Below, piece by piece: positions 33,766-43,448 of a stretch of 64,000 nt of DNA. Origin of the DNA: an uncultured Clostridia bacterium (GTDB lineage Bacteria > Bacillota > Clostridia > Christensenellales > CAG-917); assembly GCA_934233745.1 (NCBI GenBank), contig CAKQGN010000003.1, positions 62,001 to 126,000 on the forward strand. The letters are read 5' to 3'. Positions within the stretch are counted from its first letter, which is position 1; the number at the start of each line of letters is the position of its first letter. The position numbers and the translations under genes were made by a program. The notes under the pieces were generated by a model. The model saw nothing but the letters and a program-made list of their open reading frames with translations, did no database searches and was not told where the DNA came from.

Positions 33766-35196
33766 TCAGACGTTGATGTCACTTGTGCCGCCTATGCGGT
33801 CTTTGTTTCTTTCAAGCAAAGGATCTACGACCTCGCTTATGTATTCTTCGACTTGTTTTTCCGCCCTGCCGGTAAAGGCTTTGACGTCCAGCACAGAGTC
33901 CAACTCCTCTTTCGAGAGTTTGAAAATCGGATCGCTCAAAATCCTGTCAAGCAAGTCGTTTTCCGTTCCCTCCGTTTTTATCGCTTTTGATGCGGCAAGA
34001 GAATGTTGTCTTATCGCTTCGTGCAAAATTTGCCTGTCGCCGCCCTTTTTGGACACGCAGTACATCAAGATGTTTTCGGTTGCCATAAACGGCAATTCAT
34101 CGTTCAAATGTTTGGCGATAATGCGCGGATAGAGAGTTAATCCCCCGATTATGTTGTTGTAAAGTGCCAGTATTGCGTCAACAGCCAAAAATGCCTCGGG
34201 GATTGCGATGCGGCGATTTGCACTGTCGTCAAGCGTCCTTTCGAACCATTGCGCAGACGCCGTGATTGCGGGATTCATACTGTCGCAGATGACGTATCTT
34301 GCAAGCGACGCCATACGTTCGCTCCTCATGGGATTGCGCTTGTACGCCATTGCGGACGAGCCGATTTGTTTTGACTCAAACGGTTCTTCAACCTCTTTGA
34401 GATGGGACAAAAGGCGAATATCGTTGGAAAACTTCGTTGCGCTTTGAGCTATGGAACAAAGCACGGAAAGCACGTTATAATCGACCTTTCTCGAATATGT
34501 CTGACCGCTCACGGCATATGTTCCGTCAAAGCCCGTCTTTTGCGCAATTGCTCTGTCGAGTGCTTTGACTTTTTCGTCGTCGCCCTCGAAAAGTTCGAGA
34601 AAACTCGCCGCCGTACCCGTCGTGCCTTTGCAACCGAGCAAACGCAACCTTGACAATTGAAAATCGAGATTGTCGAGATCGTTTACAAGGTCTTGTATAT
34701 AGAGCGTTGCGCGCTTGCCGACCGTTGTCGGTTGCGCGGCTTGAAAATGGGTGTACGCAAGCGTTGCGAGTCCTTTATTCCGCATTGCGAAATCGCGGAG
34801 AGTTTGGATACACGCAAGCAGTTCCTCTCTCAAAACCAGCAACCCTTCGCGCATTTGGATAATATCGGTATTGTCGCCGACAAAGCAACTTGTCGCGCCG
34901 AGGTGTATAATGGGTTTTGCCTTTGGACACGCCTCGCCGAAAGTCAGCACGTGCGCCATGACGTCGTGGCGAACTTCCCTTTCCTTTTGAGCAGCAATAT
35001 CGTAGTCTATGTCGGTTGCGTGTGCCTTCATTTGGTCGATTTGCTCGTCGGTTATATCGATTCCGAGTTCCTTTTCTGCCTCTGCAAGCGCGATCCAGAG
35101 TTTGCGCCAAGTGCCGAATTTGAAATCGGGCGAGAAAACATATTGCATCTTTTTGCTCGCATATCTTTGACAAAGCGGAGATACGTAAGAGTCCAT
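33766..35196 (-). CDS. purB: Adenylosuccinate lyase
   Basis: Cleaves adenylosuccinate to AMP and SAICAR to AICAR. 476 residues from ATG 35196 (MDSYVSPLCQRYASKKMQ), GAGGT upstream. Fumarase/aspartase-superfamily signature QIGSSAMAYKRNPMRSER, HLGATSCFVGDNTD and the catalytic-serine loop. The upstream in-frame ATG at 35265 lacks a ribosome site. First gene of purB-purA; the promoter lies about 90 bases upstream. Confidence 0.95.
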   Translation of the reverse strand: MDSYVSPLCQRYASKKMQYVFSPDFKFGTWRKLWIALAEAEKELGIDITDEQIDQMKAHATDIDYDIAAQKEREVRHDVMAHVLTFGEACPKAKPIIHLGATSCFVGDNTDIIQMREGLLVLREELLACIQTLRDFAMRNKGLATLAYTHFQAAQPTTVGKRATLYIQDLVNDLDNLDFQLSRLRLLGCKGTTGTAASFLELFEGDDEKVKALDRAIAQKTGFDGTYAVSGQTYSRKVDYNVLSVLCSIAQSATKFSNDIRLLSHLKEVEEPFESKQIGSSAMAYKRNPMRSERMASLARYVICDSMNPAITASAQWFERTLDDSANRRIAIPEAFLAVDAILALYNNIIGGLTLYPRIIAKHLNDELPFMATENILMYCVSKKGGDRQILHEAIRQHSLAASKAIKTEGTENDLLDRILSDPIFKLSKEELDSVLDVKAFTGRAEKQVEEYISEVVDPLLERNKDRIGGTSDINV

Positions 35197-35293
35197 ACAA
35201 ACCTCAAACAAACAAAAAGTGCCCAATTTCTTTTCAACCGAATGGTTAAAAAAAAATATGAACACTTTGCTTGCTTATTTATTTTCTATATTT

Positions 35294-35322
35294 ATATTAG
35301 CATTGCGCGCATATTTTGTCAA
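35294..35322 (-). promoter_or_regulatory. purB-purA promoter
   Basis: Minus strand TTGACA (35317-35322), 17 bases, TAATAT (35294-35299). The leader of about 90 bases contains AACC-ATTC-GGTT inside a wider AAAGTG/CACTTT pairing and a run of nine T's, possibly an attenuator. Confidence 0.7.
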
Positions 35323-35578
35323 CTTAATTAAGCTGTAAAAAACCATCCGAAACTCATATTTTATAAACACCTCCCGATTTTTGTTTTCACACCCTCGTCG
35401 CCGCCTCAAGCCCGATTTTTCGTCAAAAAACCTGTATTTTGCAAAAGTATAATTTTCGGCTTATGTTTATAATTCGATATACCTCGTGTATAAATATCCA
35501 AATATATTGCATATTTATTGCGCAATCTTCGCATATTTATCCGTTTTGTTTATATAGAATTTTTTTGCGCGAAATCTT

Positions 35579-35606
35579 TTGACTTTTGGAATATTATGAT
35601 TATAAT
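35579..35606 (+). promoter_or_regulatory. glnA (GSIII) promoter
   Basis: TTGACT (35579-35584), 16 bases, TATAAT (35601-35606); GGAGA ribosome site 9 bases before ATG 35640. The AT-rich stretch 35330-35578 between the two divergent genes holds no gene that I can see. Confidence 0.75.
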
Positions 35607-35639
35607 CGAATCTATAAAAACTTTTGGAGATACACTTTT

Positions 35640-37718
35640 ATGTTGATGTCGGATTTGTACGGAAGCATGGTTTTCGACGATAGAGTCATGAGCAAAAGAT
35701 TGCCCAAAGACACTTATCGCGAACTCAAAAGATGTTGCGCTCTCGATCTGCCTCTCTCAAGAGAAACGGCAAACATCGTCGCCAACGAAATGAAAGATTG
35801 GGCTGTGGAAAAGGGCGTGACTCATTTCACGCATTGGTTTCAACCTCTCACCGGAATTACCGCCGAAAAGCACGATTCTTTTATCGCTCCGACAAAGAAC
35901 GGCGGCGTCATCATGGAGCTTAGCGGCAAAGAACTTATAAAAGGCGAACCCGACGCAAGCTCTTTCCCCAGCGGCGGCTTGCGCTCCACCTTCGAAGCAA
36001 GAGGTTACACCGCATGGGATCCAACGTCGTACGCATTCATAAAAGACGGTATCCTTTGCATTCCGACGGCATTCTGCTCATACAACGGCGACGCCCTCGA
36101 CAAAAAAACACCACTTTTGCGCTCTATGGAAGCAATCAACCGCCAAGGCGCAAGACTGCTTGCCATACTAGGCAAAAAAACCGAGCGCATAAACGTATCC
36201 GTAGGTCCCGAACAGGAATACTTCCTCATCGATACGGCAATGTATGAAAAAAGAAAAGACTTGTTCTACACCGGTCGCACGCTTTTCGGCGCACGTCCTC
36301 CCAAAGGGCAGGAACTTTCCGACCACTATTTCGGCGCAATCAAACCTCGTGTCGTAAAATACATGAAGGAGCTTGACGAAGAGCTTTGGAAACTCGGTAT
36401 TCTGGCAAAGACAAAACATAACGAAGTTGCTCCCGCCCAGCATGAATTCGCACCCATTTACACCACTGTCAACGTTGCGACAGACCAAAACCAGCTCACC
36501 ATGGAAATCATGAAAAAGGTTGCGGCAAAGCACAACATGACATGCCTTCTTCACGAAAAGCCTTTCGACGGCGTAAACGGAAGCGGCAAACACAACAACT
36601 GGTCTATTTCGACGGATTCGGGCAATCTTCTCGATCCGGGCAAGAGTCCGCAGGACAACGCGCAATTTTTGCTTATTCTGGCAGCGGTCATTGCGGCGGT
36701 CGACAGCCATCAGGATTTGCTGCGCATCGCGGTTGCGTCCGCATCGAACGATCACCGTCTTGGCGCAAACGAAGCCCCTCCCGCAATCGTGAGTATGTTT
36801 CTCGGCGAAGAACTCACCGGTATCATGCAAGCAATCGCAGACGGTCGCACTTATTCAAGACGCGCAAAATGCGAAGTGGAAATCGGCGTACACGTATTGC
36901 CGAAATTCTCAATGGATTCGTCCGATCGCAACCGCACCTCCCCGTTTGCGTTTACGGGCAACAAATTTGAATTTCGTATGCCCGGTTCGTCGCAATCGAT
37001 TGCCAGCGTAAACCTTGTGCTAAACACAATTATGGCGGAGCAGTTCGAACTATTTGCCGACGAGCTTGAAAAAGCAAGCGATATAAATCAAGGCATCACG
37101 GATATAATCAAGCGTGTGATGAAGGACCACGGCAAAATCATTTTCAACGGCAACAACTACTCCGACGAATGGACAAAAGAAGCCGAAAAAAGAGGTCTGC
37201 TCAATCTTCCGTCCACAATTGACGCACTGCCGTATATCACAAGCCAAAAGAACATCGACTTGTTCAAACGCCTGCACGTTTTCAGCGAGGCGGAACTTAA
37301 ATCGAGAGAGGATATCTACATCCAGAACTATTGCAAGTTGCTCAACATCGAAGCCATGACAATGCTCGATATGGCAACGATGGACATCATCCCCGCCGTC
37401 ATAAAATACAAAGGCGACGTTGCAAAATCGGCAAACGAAAGCATTGCCCTCGGCATTGAGGCCGACGAAGAAAAAGCGATTTGTCAGTCTCTCGCATCAC
37501 ACCTTAAAGATGCAACCGAACATGTAAACGACTTGAAGGACGCTCTAAAAAAGGCACATTCCTTAGGCGAGAACGTGACAGGCGGTCGTTGTTATCACGA
37601 CGAAGTTCTCAAAGCGATGTCGGCATTGCGCAAGGTTGTCGATGAAATGGAATTGCTCACCGCAAAAGAATACTGGCCCGTGCCCTCATACGGAGATTTG
37701 CTTTTCTCTGTACATTGA
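35640..37718 (+). CDS. glnA: Glutamine synthetase type III
   Basis: ATP-dependent synthesis of glutamine from glutamate and ammonia. About 692 residues, the large GSIII (GlnN) form. Signatures GGLRSTFEARGYTAWDPTS, VGPEQEYFLID, RPPKGQELSDHYFG, VNGSGKHNNWSI and NRTSPFAFTGNKFEFRMPG. Start taken at ATG 35640 (MLMSDLYGSMVF), with GGAGA 9 bases upstream; an in-frame ATG at 35586 precedes the -10 box and cannot be used from this promoter. Paired functionally with gdhA in this window for nitrogen assimilation. Confidence 0.94.
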   Translation: MLMSDLYGSMVFDDRVMSKRLPKDTYRELKRCCALDLPLSRETANIVANEMKDWAVEKGVTHFTHWFQPLTGITAEKHDSFIAPTKNGGVIMELSGKELIKGEPDASSFPSGGLRSTFEARGYTAWDPTSYAFIKDGILCIPTAFCSYNGDALDKKTPLLRSMEAINRQGARLLAILGKKTERINVSVGPEQEYFLIDTAMYEKRKDLFYTGRTLFGARPPKGQELSDHYFGAIKPRVVKYMKELDEELWKLGILAKTKHNEVAPAQHEFAPIYTTVNVATDQNQLTMEIMKKVAAKHNMTCLLHEKPFDGVNGSGKHNNWSISTDSGNLLDPGKSPQDNAQFLLILAAVIAAVDSHQDLLRIAVASASNDHRLGANEAPPAIVSMFLGEELTGIMQAIADGRTYSRRAKCEVEIGVHVLPKFSMDSSDRNRTSPFAFTGNKFEFRMPGSSQSIASVNLVLNTIMAEQFELFADELEKASDINQGITDIIKRVMKDHGKIIFNGNNYSDEWTKEAEKRGLLNLPSTIDALPYITSQKNIDLFKRLHVFSEAELKSREDIYIQNYCKLLNIEAMTMLDMATMDIIPAVIKYKGDVAKSANESIALGIEADEEKAICQSLASHLKDATEHVNDLKDALKKAHSLGENVTGGRCYHDEVLKAMSALRKVVDEMELLTAKEYWPVPSYGDLLFSVH

Positions 37719-37754
37719 CAATCGGCAAAACTTGCACAACAACGTGTTTATATG

Positions 37755-37787
37755 CACAAAAGCGACGGAAAAACCGTCGCTTTTGTC
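37755..37787. terminator. Bidirectional terminator between glnA and transketolase
   Basis: ACAAAAGCGACGG-AAAAA-CCGTCGCTTTTGT, 13 pairs, symmetric A/T flanks, between convergent genes. Confidence 0.85.
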
Positions 37788-37854
37788 ATAATTTCTTTGT
37801 TTTTGTCTTTTGTATTTCGATTGTTGTCGGGGCTTTTGCTGCTCGAGCAACAGC

Positions 37855-38796
37855 TTATCTCTTGTTTTTTACAAGCTCTCTCGCCGCGTCCGCTATATCT
37901 TTTGCCGTGATATGATACTGCTCGCTCAAGTATACGTTTTTGCCGACTTGTCCGAACTCGTCTTTTATTCCTACGAGTTTCATCGCAACGGGGGCGTTTT
38001 GACACACAACTTCTGCAACGGCACTTCCGAGACCGTTGCAAACATTGTGATTTTCACATGTGACGATTGCTCCCGTTTCTTTTGCGCATCTGACGATCTC
38101 GTCTTTGTCGATAGGCTTCCATGTGTGAATATTCACGACTCTTGCGTCGATACCCTCAATCTTCAATGCTTCCGCCGCCTCGACCGCTCTTGCAACCATG
38201 ATACCGCTTGCAATCAACGTGACGTCTTTGCCGTCCTTTATTGTGAGGGCTTTGCCAAGCTCGAAGTTTAAGGAATCATCGAAAACCTTTTCGGCTTTTT
38301 TGCGTTGCATACGGATGTACACCGCACCGGGATAATCGACGATTTTCTCAACCGCCTTTTCGAGCATCGTAGCGTCGGTGGGTTCGAAACATACCATGTG
38401 CGGAATTGCTCTCATAAGTGCCATATCCTCAAACGGCATATGCGTACCGCCGTTGTATTCTGCGGTAACCCCGGGATCCGAGCCGACGATTTTTACGTTT
38501 TGACGAGCGTATGCGACGGAAATAAAAATCTGATCGTAACACCTGCGAGTCGCAAACGGGCCGAAACTGTACGCAAACGGAATCTTGCCCATTGTGGACA
38601 TGCCCGCCGCTATGCCTATCATATTTTGTTCGGCAATACCGACATTTACAAATCTCTCCGGGAAAGCCTGTTTGAAAACCTTTGTTGCGTGACAGCTCAT
38701 AAGGTCGGCTTCGATGACAACGATTCTATCGTCCGTTTTTGCTTTTTCGACAAGCGCGTTTGCGAGCGTTTGGCGCATTTCTCTTTCATCTGTCAT
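37855..38796 (-). CDS. Transketolase, C-terminal half (split subunit)
   Basis: Pyrimidine-binding and C-terminal domains of transketolase: 313 residues with EADLMSCHATK, FPERFVNVGIAEQNMIGIAAGMSTMGKIPFAYSF and the distal IEGIDARVVNIHTWKPID. GGAGG is 10 bases before the start. It lies 3 bases after the N-terminal half; the two proteins assemble as one enzyme, a common arrangement in Clostridia. Provides pentose phosphates and erythrose 4-phosphate. Confidence 0.92.
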   Translation of the reverse strand: MTDEREMRQTLANALVEKAKTDDRIVVIEADLMSCHATKVFKQAFPERFVNVGIAEQNMIGIAAGMSTMGKIPFAYSFGPFATRRCYDQIFISVAYARQNVKIVGSDPGVTAEYNGGTHMPFEDMALMRAIPHMVCFEPTDATMLEKAVEKIVDYPGAVYIRMQRKKAEKVFDDSLNFELGKALTIKDGKDVTLIASGIMVARAVEAAEALKIEGIDARVVNIHTWKPIDKDEIVRCAKETGAIVTCENHNVCNGLGSAVAEVVCQNAPVAMKLVGIKDEFGQVGKNVYLSEQYHITAKDIADAARELVKNKR

Positions 38797-38799
38797 AGC

Positions 38800-39615
38800 T
38801 CAATACCTCCCCGTTTCCTTTCTCCACATATCTTCGGAGATGCTCATGCTGTGGCAGTTTGCCGCCGCTTCGGCAAACGACGCGCCCTTGCCTTTTATGG
38901 TGTTCAGCACAATCATATTTGCTTTTTCGTGCTGTGCTTTTGCATTGTCGATTGCATTTGAGATTGCCTCTATATCGTGTCCGTCAATGCTTTGCACATA
39001 AAAGTTGAACGCTTTCCATTTATCCTCGACGGGAGCAATATCGTTTATATCGCAAACCGCTCCGTCAAGTTGCATCTTGTTGTAATCCAACAACAAAATA
39101 AGGTTGTCAAGACGGTGAGATCCGGCAAACATACTTGCTTCCCAGACCTGACCTTCCTGACTTTCGCCGTCGCCGATGAAACAGTATATCGTTGCGGGAT
39201 TCTTGTCCGTTTTTGCGGCAAGTGCCATACCCACCGCGCAAGAGATTCCTTGACCGAGCGAGCCTGCCGTCATATCTATGCCGGGAGTTTTGTTCATGTC
39301 GCAGTGAGAAGGAAGATTCGTTCCGTTTTGGTTGAGGGTGTGAAGCCACTCTTTGGGGAAATATCCCTTGTCGGCAAGCACTGCGTACATCGCAGGACCC
39401 GCGTGTCCTTTCGACATAACGATTCTGTCGCGATCGAACTTTTGGGGATTTTTCGGATCAACGTTTGCTTTTGCATAATAAATGACCGTCAAAGCATCCA
39501 TAACCGACATTGCGCCGCCGATGTGTCCCGAACCGAATCTGCCGATTGTTTCGATAACGTCGTCGCGGAGCTGTCTTGCCTTGGCGGTCAAAAACTGTTT
39601 TTGAGTAGTGTCCAT
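38800..39615 (-). CDS. Transketolase, N-terminal half (split subunit)
   Basis: Thiamine-diphosphate domain, 271 residues from ATG 39615 (MDTTQKQFLTAKARQLRDD). GSGHIGGAMSVMDALTVIYY, SKGHAGPAMYAVLADKG, TAGSLGQGISCAVGMALA and GDGESQEGQVWEASMFA are the TPP and metal motifs. AGGAGGCGTAGC sits before the ATG; the longer frame to 39669 lacks this. Translationally close to the C-terminal half downstream. Confidence 0.93.
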   Translation of the reverse strand: MDTTQKQFLTAKARQLRDDVIETIGRFGSGHIGGAMSVMDALTVIYYAKANVDPKNPQKFDRDRIVMSKGHAGPAMYAVLADKGYFPKEWLHTLNQNGTNLPSHCDMNKTPGIDMTAGSLGQGISCAVGMALAAKTDKNPATIYCFIGDGESQEGQVWEASMFAGSHRLDNLILLLDYNKMQLDGAVCDINDIAPVEDKWKAFNFYVQSIDGHDIEAISNAIDNAKAQHEKANMIVLNTIKGKGASFAEAAANCHSMSISEDMWRKETGRY

Positions 39616-39686
39616 GCTACGCCTCCTGACTGATGAAAACAGTATAGCATTTACGCCCGCTCTTTTCAAGTATAGATTGCTTTTTG

Positions 39687-40133
39687 TTACAATCTTATTC
39701 CGAGAATTTCACTCGCTCTTTGTTTGAGTCGTTCTTTTTCCTCGGCGGGCAAAGTCGACGAATAGATTTCTCCCCTTTTCTTTGCAAACGCAAGCATTCC
39801 GAATTCGCTCATTTTTGCAATTGTCGGAAAATCTATTCCTCCTCCCGTTCTGTTTGCCAAATCATAAAGCAACACGGCGCACCTTGCTTTTTGCTCGTCT
39901 ATGCCGAATCGTGCGGCGATTGCCTTGATGTTGTCTGCGCTCTTGTTTGACAGAACTTCCTCTTTTGCAATTTCGGCTTCATAAAACTTAACCATTTGCG
40001 GCGACAGCAAGTCGCAAAGTCCTGCCTTTGCAACCTTGCTCGGCGCACAAAAACAGCCGCATATTACAAACAAAACGATAAAAAGGCATATTCCGCCTGC
40101 CGCCAAAATAGTGGGTTTGTAGGAAATTTTCAT
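39687..40133 (-). CDS. Small anchored or lipidated protein, function unknown
   Basis: 148 residues from ATG 40133, GAGGTGA upstream. Hydrophobic residues 8-28 end in CGCFC (Cys25/27/29), so it may be a lipoprotein (ICGC box) or simply membrane-anchored. The outer part is charged and helical (SADNIKAIAARFGIDEQKARCAVLL). It ends LKQRASEILGIRL. No family recognised. It precedes the transketolase genes on the same strand but has its own spacing of 71 bases. Confidence 0.6.
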   Translation of the reverse strand: MKISYKPTILAAGGICLFIVLFVICGCFCAPSKVAKAGLCDLLSPQMVKFYEAEIAKEEVLSNKSADNIKAIAARFGIDEQKARCAVLLYDLANRTGGGIDFPTIAKMSEFGMLAFAKKRGEIYSSTLPAEEKERLKQRASEILGIRL

Positions 40134-40314
40134 ATTCACCTCACCGCTATTTTGCGAAAACTCAATGCTTTTATGCGCCCCTTGTGCGCAATCGAACAAT
40201 TAAATATCTCTCAGCTGCGGCTTTTTAGGCAACTTCACTGTGTACAAGCACGATTTCACGCACGCTTCGCGCGCATTACACCAAGCAAAGCGCAATATCT
40301 TACCTCTTTACCGC
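40134..40314. repeat. Intergenic stretch with degenerate hairpin-array remnants
   Basis: About 180 bases with fragments such as TTGTGCGCAA, GTGTACAAGCAC, CACGCTTCGCGCG and GCAAAGCGCAATATC. These resemble decayed units of the ATATCAC hairpin arrays. No gene or promoter evident. Confidence 0.35.
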
Positions 40315-41064
40315 CTACTGCAAAATATCTTCTATCCCGAACAACCCGTTGTTTTTTGTCATGACAAACTTCATTGCTTTCAGTGCGCCCGAGGCATAGA
40401 CGGCGCGAGAGTGCGTTTCGTGACTTATAATTATACGCTCCGTTCCCGTGTCTATTATGATTTTATGCTCGCCGAGAGACTCTCCCATACGCAAAGAATG
40501 TATGTTTATATCTCCTCTCTCTCGCCCGTTGCATTGACTTGCAACGAGCTTTCCGAAGCCCCTTTCTTTGACGATGCGTTTTGCAATAGACAATGCCGTT
40601 CCGCTGGGAAAATCCGCTTTTTTTGAGTGGTGTACTTCTACAATCTCTATATCCGCGTCCGAAAAAACAACCGCGAGTTTTGCCGCAAACTCTTTGATAT
40701 GCGCAATCGCAAGCGACATGTTGCTCGACATAAATACGGGAATAAAACGACTTGCGCATGTTACGCACGCCTTCTCGTCCTCGGTATGTCCGGTTGTCGC
40801 AACGACAAGCGGAATTCTTTTTTCAAGCGCAAATTCCGCAACTTCTTTAATTGCCGTATGCAAGGAGAAGTCCGCGATGACGTCCGCGCTTCCTTTGACT
40901 TCGGATATTGATTTGTATACACCTATAACATCGGGAAAGCACTTGTCAAAATCGGCGGCAAACACCTTGTCGACGGCAATAACGTCAATGTCCCCGACAG
41001 ATTGAAAAAGGGCAAGCATCTGCCTGCCCATACGTCCCGATGCTCCTGTAAGAATGACTCTCAT
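40315..41064 (-). CDS. dapB: 4-hydroxy-tetrahydrodipicolinate reductase
   Basis: NAD(P)H-dependent step of lysine/diaminopimelate synthesis. 249 residues from ATG 41064 (MRVILTGASGRMGRQML); nucleotide-binding GASGRMG at 7-13, VVATTGHT, SSNMSLAI, catalytic VEVHHSKKADFPSGTA. It follows fhs by 36 bases but has no Shine-Dalgarno. TATGCT ends 5 bases before the ATG, so it may be an additional leaderless start from its own weak promoter. Confidence 0.94.
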   Translation of the reverse strand: MRVILTGASGRMGRQMLALFQSVGDIDVIAVDKVFAADFDKCFPDVIGVYKSISEVKGSADVIADFSLHTAIKEVAEFALEKRIPLVVATTGHTEDEKACVTCASRFIPVFMSSNMSLAIAHIKEFAAKLAVVFSDADIEIVEVHHSKKADFPSGTALSIAKRIVKERGFGKLVASQCNGRERGDINIHSLRMGESLGEHKIIIDTGTERIIISHETHSRAVYASGALKAMKFVMTKNNGLFGIEDILQ

Positions 41065-41100
41065 ACAAAAGCATATTCGCATGTTTCAAAAATATTTCAA

Positions 41101-42777
41101 TCAAAACAATCCGATGATTTTGCCGTCGTCGGTGACGTCGATACGCTCGGCAGCAGGAATCTTAGGAAGTCCGGGCATTGTCATAATGTCGCCCGTAAGC
41201 ACAACGATAAAACCCGCACCTGCGCTGACTTTTATATTTTTCACGGTGACGACAAAATGTTCGGGCGCACCCAAAAGCGATGCGTCGTCCGAAAAACTGT
41301 ATTGCGTTTTCGCTATGCAAATCGGCAAATTCGAAAACCCGAGTTTTTCGAGGTTCGCAATTTGTTTTTGCGCAGTCGCAAGGATTGAAACGCCGTCTCC
41401 GCCATAAATTTTGCGCACGACTTTTTCGATTTTTTGAGATATGGAATCGCCATCCTCATACGCAAATGTAAAATCGCCTTTCTCTTTTTCGCAAAGACGC
41501 ACGACTTCCTTTGCAAGCGCTTCGCCGCCCTTGCCACCGTCTGCCCACACGGTAGACAAAACGGTGTTTACGCCAAGCTCTTTGCATTTTGCGATGATAA
41601 AATCAATCTCTTTGTCCGTGTCTGTCGGGAAGCGGTTGATTGCCACGACGCACGGCAATTTGTAAACGTTTTTGACGTTTGAAACGTGGCGCAAAAGGTT
41701 TGGCACGCCCTTCTCGAGAGCTTCAATATTTTCTTTTGCAAACTCTTGTTTTTGCATACCCCCGTGCATTTTCAGAGCGCGCACCGTCGCCACCACAACA
41801 ACCGCGTCGGGCACGAGATTTGCTTTTCTGCACTTGATGTCAAAAAACTTCTCTGCTCCGAGGTCTGCGCCGAAACCCGCCTCTGTAACCGCATAATCCG
41901 CAAGATAAAGTGCCGTTTTGGTTGCAATAACACTGTTGCACCCGTGTGCGATATTTGCAAACGGACCGCCGTGAACAAGCGCGGGAGTCCCCTCGAGCGT
42001 TTGCACCAGATTCGGTTTCAACGCGTCTTTCAAAAGAGCAGCCATTGCTCCTTGAGCCTTCAAATCGGCACATGTTACGGGTTTATCGTCATAAGTGTAT
42101 GCGACAATAATTTTCGAGAGTTTCTCTTTCAGGTCGGCAACGGACGAAGCAAGGCACAGCACAGCCATAACTTCACTTGCGACAGTGATGTCGAAACCGT
42201 CCTCTCGCGGCACGCCGTTTGCCTTTCCGCCCAGTCCGTCCACGACAAAACGCAATTGTCTGTCGTTCATGTCGACACATCTTTTCCATGTGATTTTGCG
42301 AGGATCTATATTGAGCGCGTTGCCCTGCTGAATGTGATTGTCAAGCATGGCGGCAAGAAGATTGTTTGCAGCTCCTATTGCGTGGAAATCTCCCGTAAAA
42401 TGCAGGTTGATGTCTTCCATCGGCACAACCTGCGCATATCCGCCGCCCGCCGCGCCTCCTTTTATTCCGAACACAGGCCCCAAAGACGGTTCCCGCAAAG
42501 CAACCATTGCTTTTTTGCCTATTCGACGAAGCCCGTCGGCAAGACCTATGGTGGTTGTGGTTTTTCCCTCACCGGCAGGCGTCGGCGTAATTGCGGTGAC
42601 AAGCACCAGTTTGCCTTGTTTTCCGCCGTGTTTCAATATCGGAGAATAGTTGATTTTTGCCTTGTATTTTCCGTAGTTTTCAAGCAGTTCGGCGTCTATT
42701 CCGCAGTTCTTTGCAATTTCGCATATCGGAATCATTTTTGCGCTTTGCGCAATTTCGATGTCGGATTTGTATGTCAT
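41101..42777 (-). CDS. fhs: Formate-tetrahydrofolate ligase
   Basis: ATP-dependent formation of 10-formyl-THF from formate; feeds purine synthesis or, in acetogens, the Wood-Ljungdahl methyl branch. 558 residues, full length. ATP-binding TPTPAGEGKTTTTIGLADGL near 68, LREPSLGPVFGIKGGAAGGGYAQV, and VVAINRFPTDTDKE. GGAGAG lies before the start. Promoter with consensus boxes about 30-60 bases upstream. No other acetyl-CoA pathway genes in the window, so acetogenesis cannot be claimed. Confidence 0.96.
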   Translation of the reverse strand: MTYKSDIEIAQSAKMIPICEIAKNCGIDAELLENYGKYKAKINYSPILKHGGKQGKLVLVTAITPTPAGEGKTTTTIGLADGLRRIGKKAMVALREPSLGPVFGIKGGAAGGGYAQVVPMEDINLHFTGDFHAIGAANNLLAAMLDNHIQQGNALNIDPRKITWKRCVDMNDRQLRFVVDGLGGKANGVPREDGFDITVASEVMAVLCLASSVADLKEKLSKIIVAYTYDDKPVTCADLKAQGAMAALLKDALKPNLVQTLEGTPALVHGGPFANIAHGCNSVIATKTALYLADYAVTEAGFGADLGAEKFFDIKCRKANLVPDAVVVVATVRALKMHGGMQKQEFAKENIEALEKGVPNLLRHVSNVKNVYKLPCVVAINRFPTDTDKEIDFIIAKCKELGVNTVLSTVWADGGKGGEALAKEVVRLCEKEKGDFTFAYEDGDSISQKIEKVVRKIYGGDGVSILATAQKQIANLEKLGFSNLPICIAKTQYSFSDDASLLGAPEHFVVTVKNIKVSAGAGFIVVLTGDIMTMPGLPKIPAAERIDVTDDGKIIGLF

Positions 42778-42805
42778 ATTTCTCTCCGAAGTTTCAGATA
42801 AAAAA

Positions 42806-42834
42806 ATTATATCACTGCGTGCTATTTTTCACAA
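42806..42834 (-). promoter_or_regulatory. fhs promoter
   Basis: Minus strand TTGTGA (42829-42834), 17 bases, TATAAT (42806-42811). Confidence 0.65.
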
Positions 42835-42892
42835 CATATTGCTTGGTGTGTATTTTGTAAAAATACAAAAAACTTCTTTGAGACGCATATAC

Positions 42893-42921
42893 TTGACTTT
42901 GTGTAAAATAAGTGATACAAC
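42893..42921 (+). promoter_or_regulatory. Promoter of the 114-residue membrane protein
   Basis: TTGACT (42893-42898), 17 bases, TACAAC (42916-42921), then a 26-base leader with GGAGG. Confidence 0.5.
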
Positions 42922-42953
42922 ATTCGACGAAAAAAATATGGAGGAATCCGAAA

Positions 42954-43298
42954 ATGAAAGATTTTGCAAAAAAGTATGTCGATTGGTATCAAGGTCTTGA
43001 CAAGGTTGTAAAAATTCTGTTCTGCATCCTTTGGGATATACCCTCAAACCTTTATCGTCTTGCCAAGAGTGTGAAAAATGACAGCGTCGCGGGCATTGCG
43101 CTCTCCATACTCCTTATGATATTCGGCGGCTGGGTGCTGTGTGTCATCGACATCGTTTCACTTGCCATCAAAGACAAGATTTATTGGATCGACGATCTAA
43201 AAGACGACAGCGATTGCGATTCGAACTGTTCCCATTGCTCCTCTTCCGATTCTTGCGACAAGAAAGCAGACGAGGCAAAAGACGGAACCGTCGAATAA
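42954..43298 (+). CDS. Small membrane protein with a Cys/Asp-rich C-terminal tail
   Basis: 114 residues from ATG 42954, GGAGG 9 bases upstream. An amphipathic N-terminus (FAKKYVDWYQGLDKVVKILF), PSNLYRLAKS, then a hydrophobic span SVAGIALSILLMIFGGWVLC near 44-64. The tail DDSDCDSNCSHCSSSDSCDKK could bind a metal or be disulfide-linked. The N-terminal half resembles small YqaE-like or DUF-type membrane peptides found near stress genes, but I cannot place it. Own promoter and terminator. Confidence 0.65.
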   Translation: MKDFAKKYVDWYQGLDKVVKILFCILWDIPSNLYRLAKSVKNDSVAGIALSILLMIFGGWVLCVIDIVSLAIKDKIYWIDDLKDDSDCDSNCSHCSSSDSCDKKADEAKDGTVE

Positions 43299-43318
43299 GC
43301 AAAGAATTATCGTCCGCC

Positions 43319-43351
43319 AAAAAAACACCGATTTCAATCGGTGTTTTTTCA
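43319..43351 (+). terminator. Terminator
   Basis: AAAAACACCGATT-TC-AATCGGTGTTTTTT, 13 pairs with a T-run, after the 114-residue membrane protein. Confidence 0.85.
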
Positions 43352-43358
43352 AAAATTT

Positions 43359-43387
43359 GTTGCGTTATCGGACAACTCTTAGTAATA
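43359..43387 (+). promoter_or_regulatory. Promoter of the 205-residue lipoprotein
   Basis: TTGCGT (43359-43364), 17 bases, TAATAT (43382-43387). Confidence 0.5.
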
Positions 43388-43448
43388 TTAAATCGTCCCG
43401 GCGCAACGATATGCGCTCCGGTGCGACAGAATAAAAAGAGGTATGACA

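Noticed and set aside
35330..35578. Riboswitch or small gene between purB and glnA
   Set aside because: AT-rich sequence with no open frame having a ribosome site and no recognisable aptamer; only the two divergent promoters are supported.
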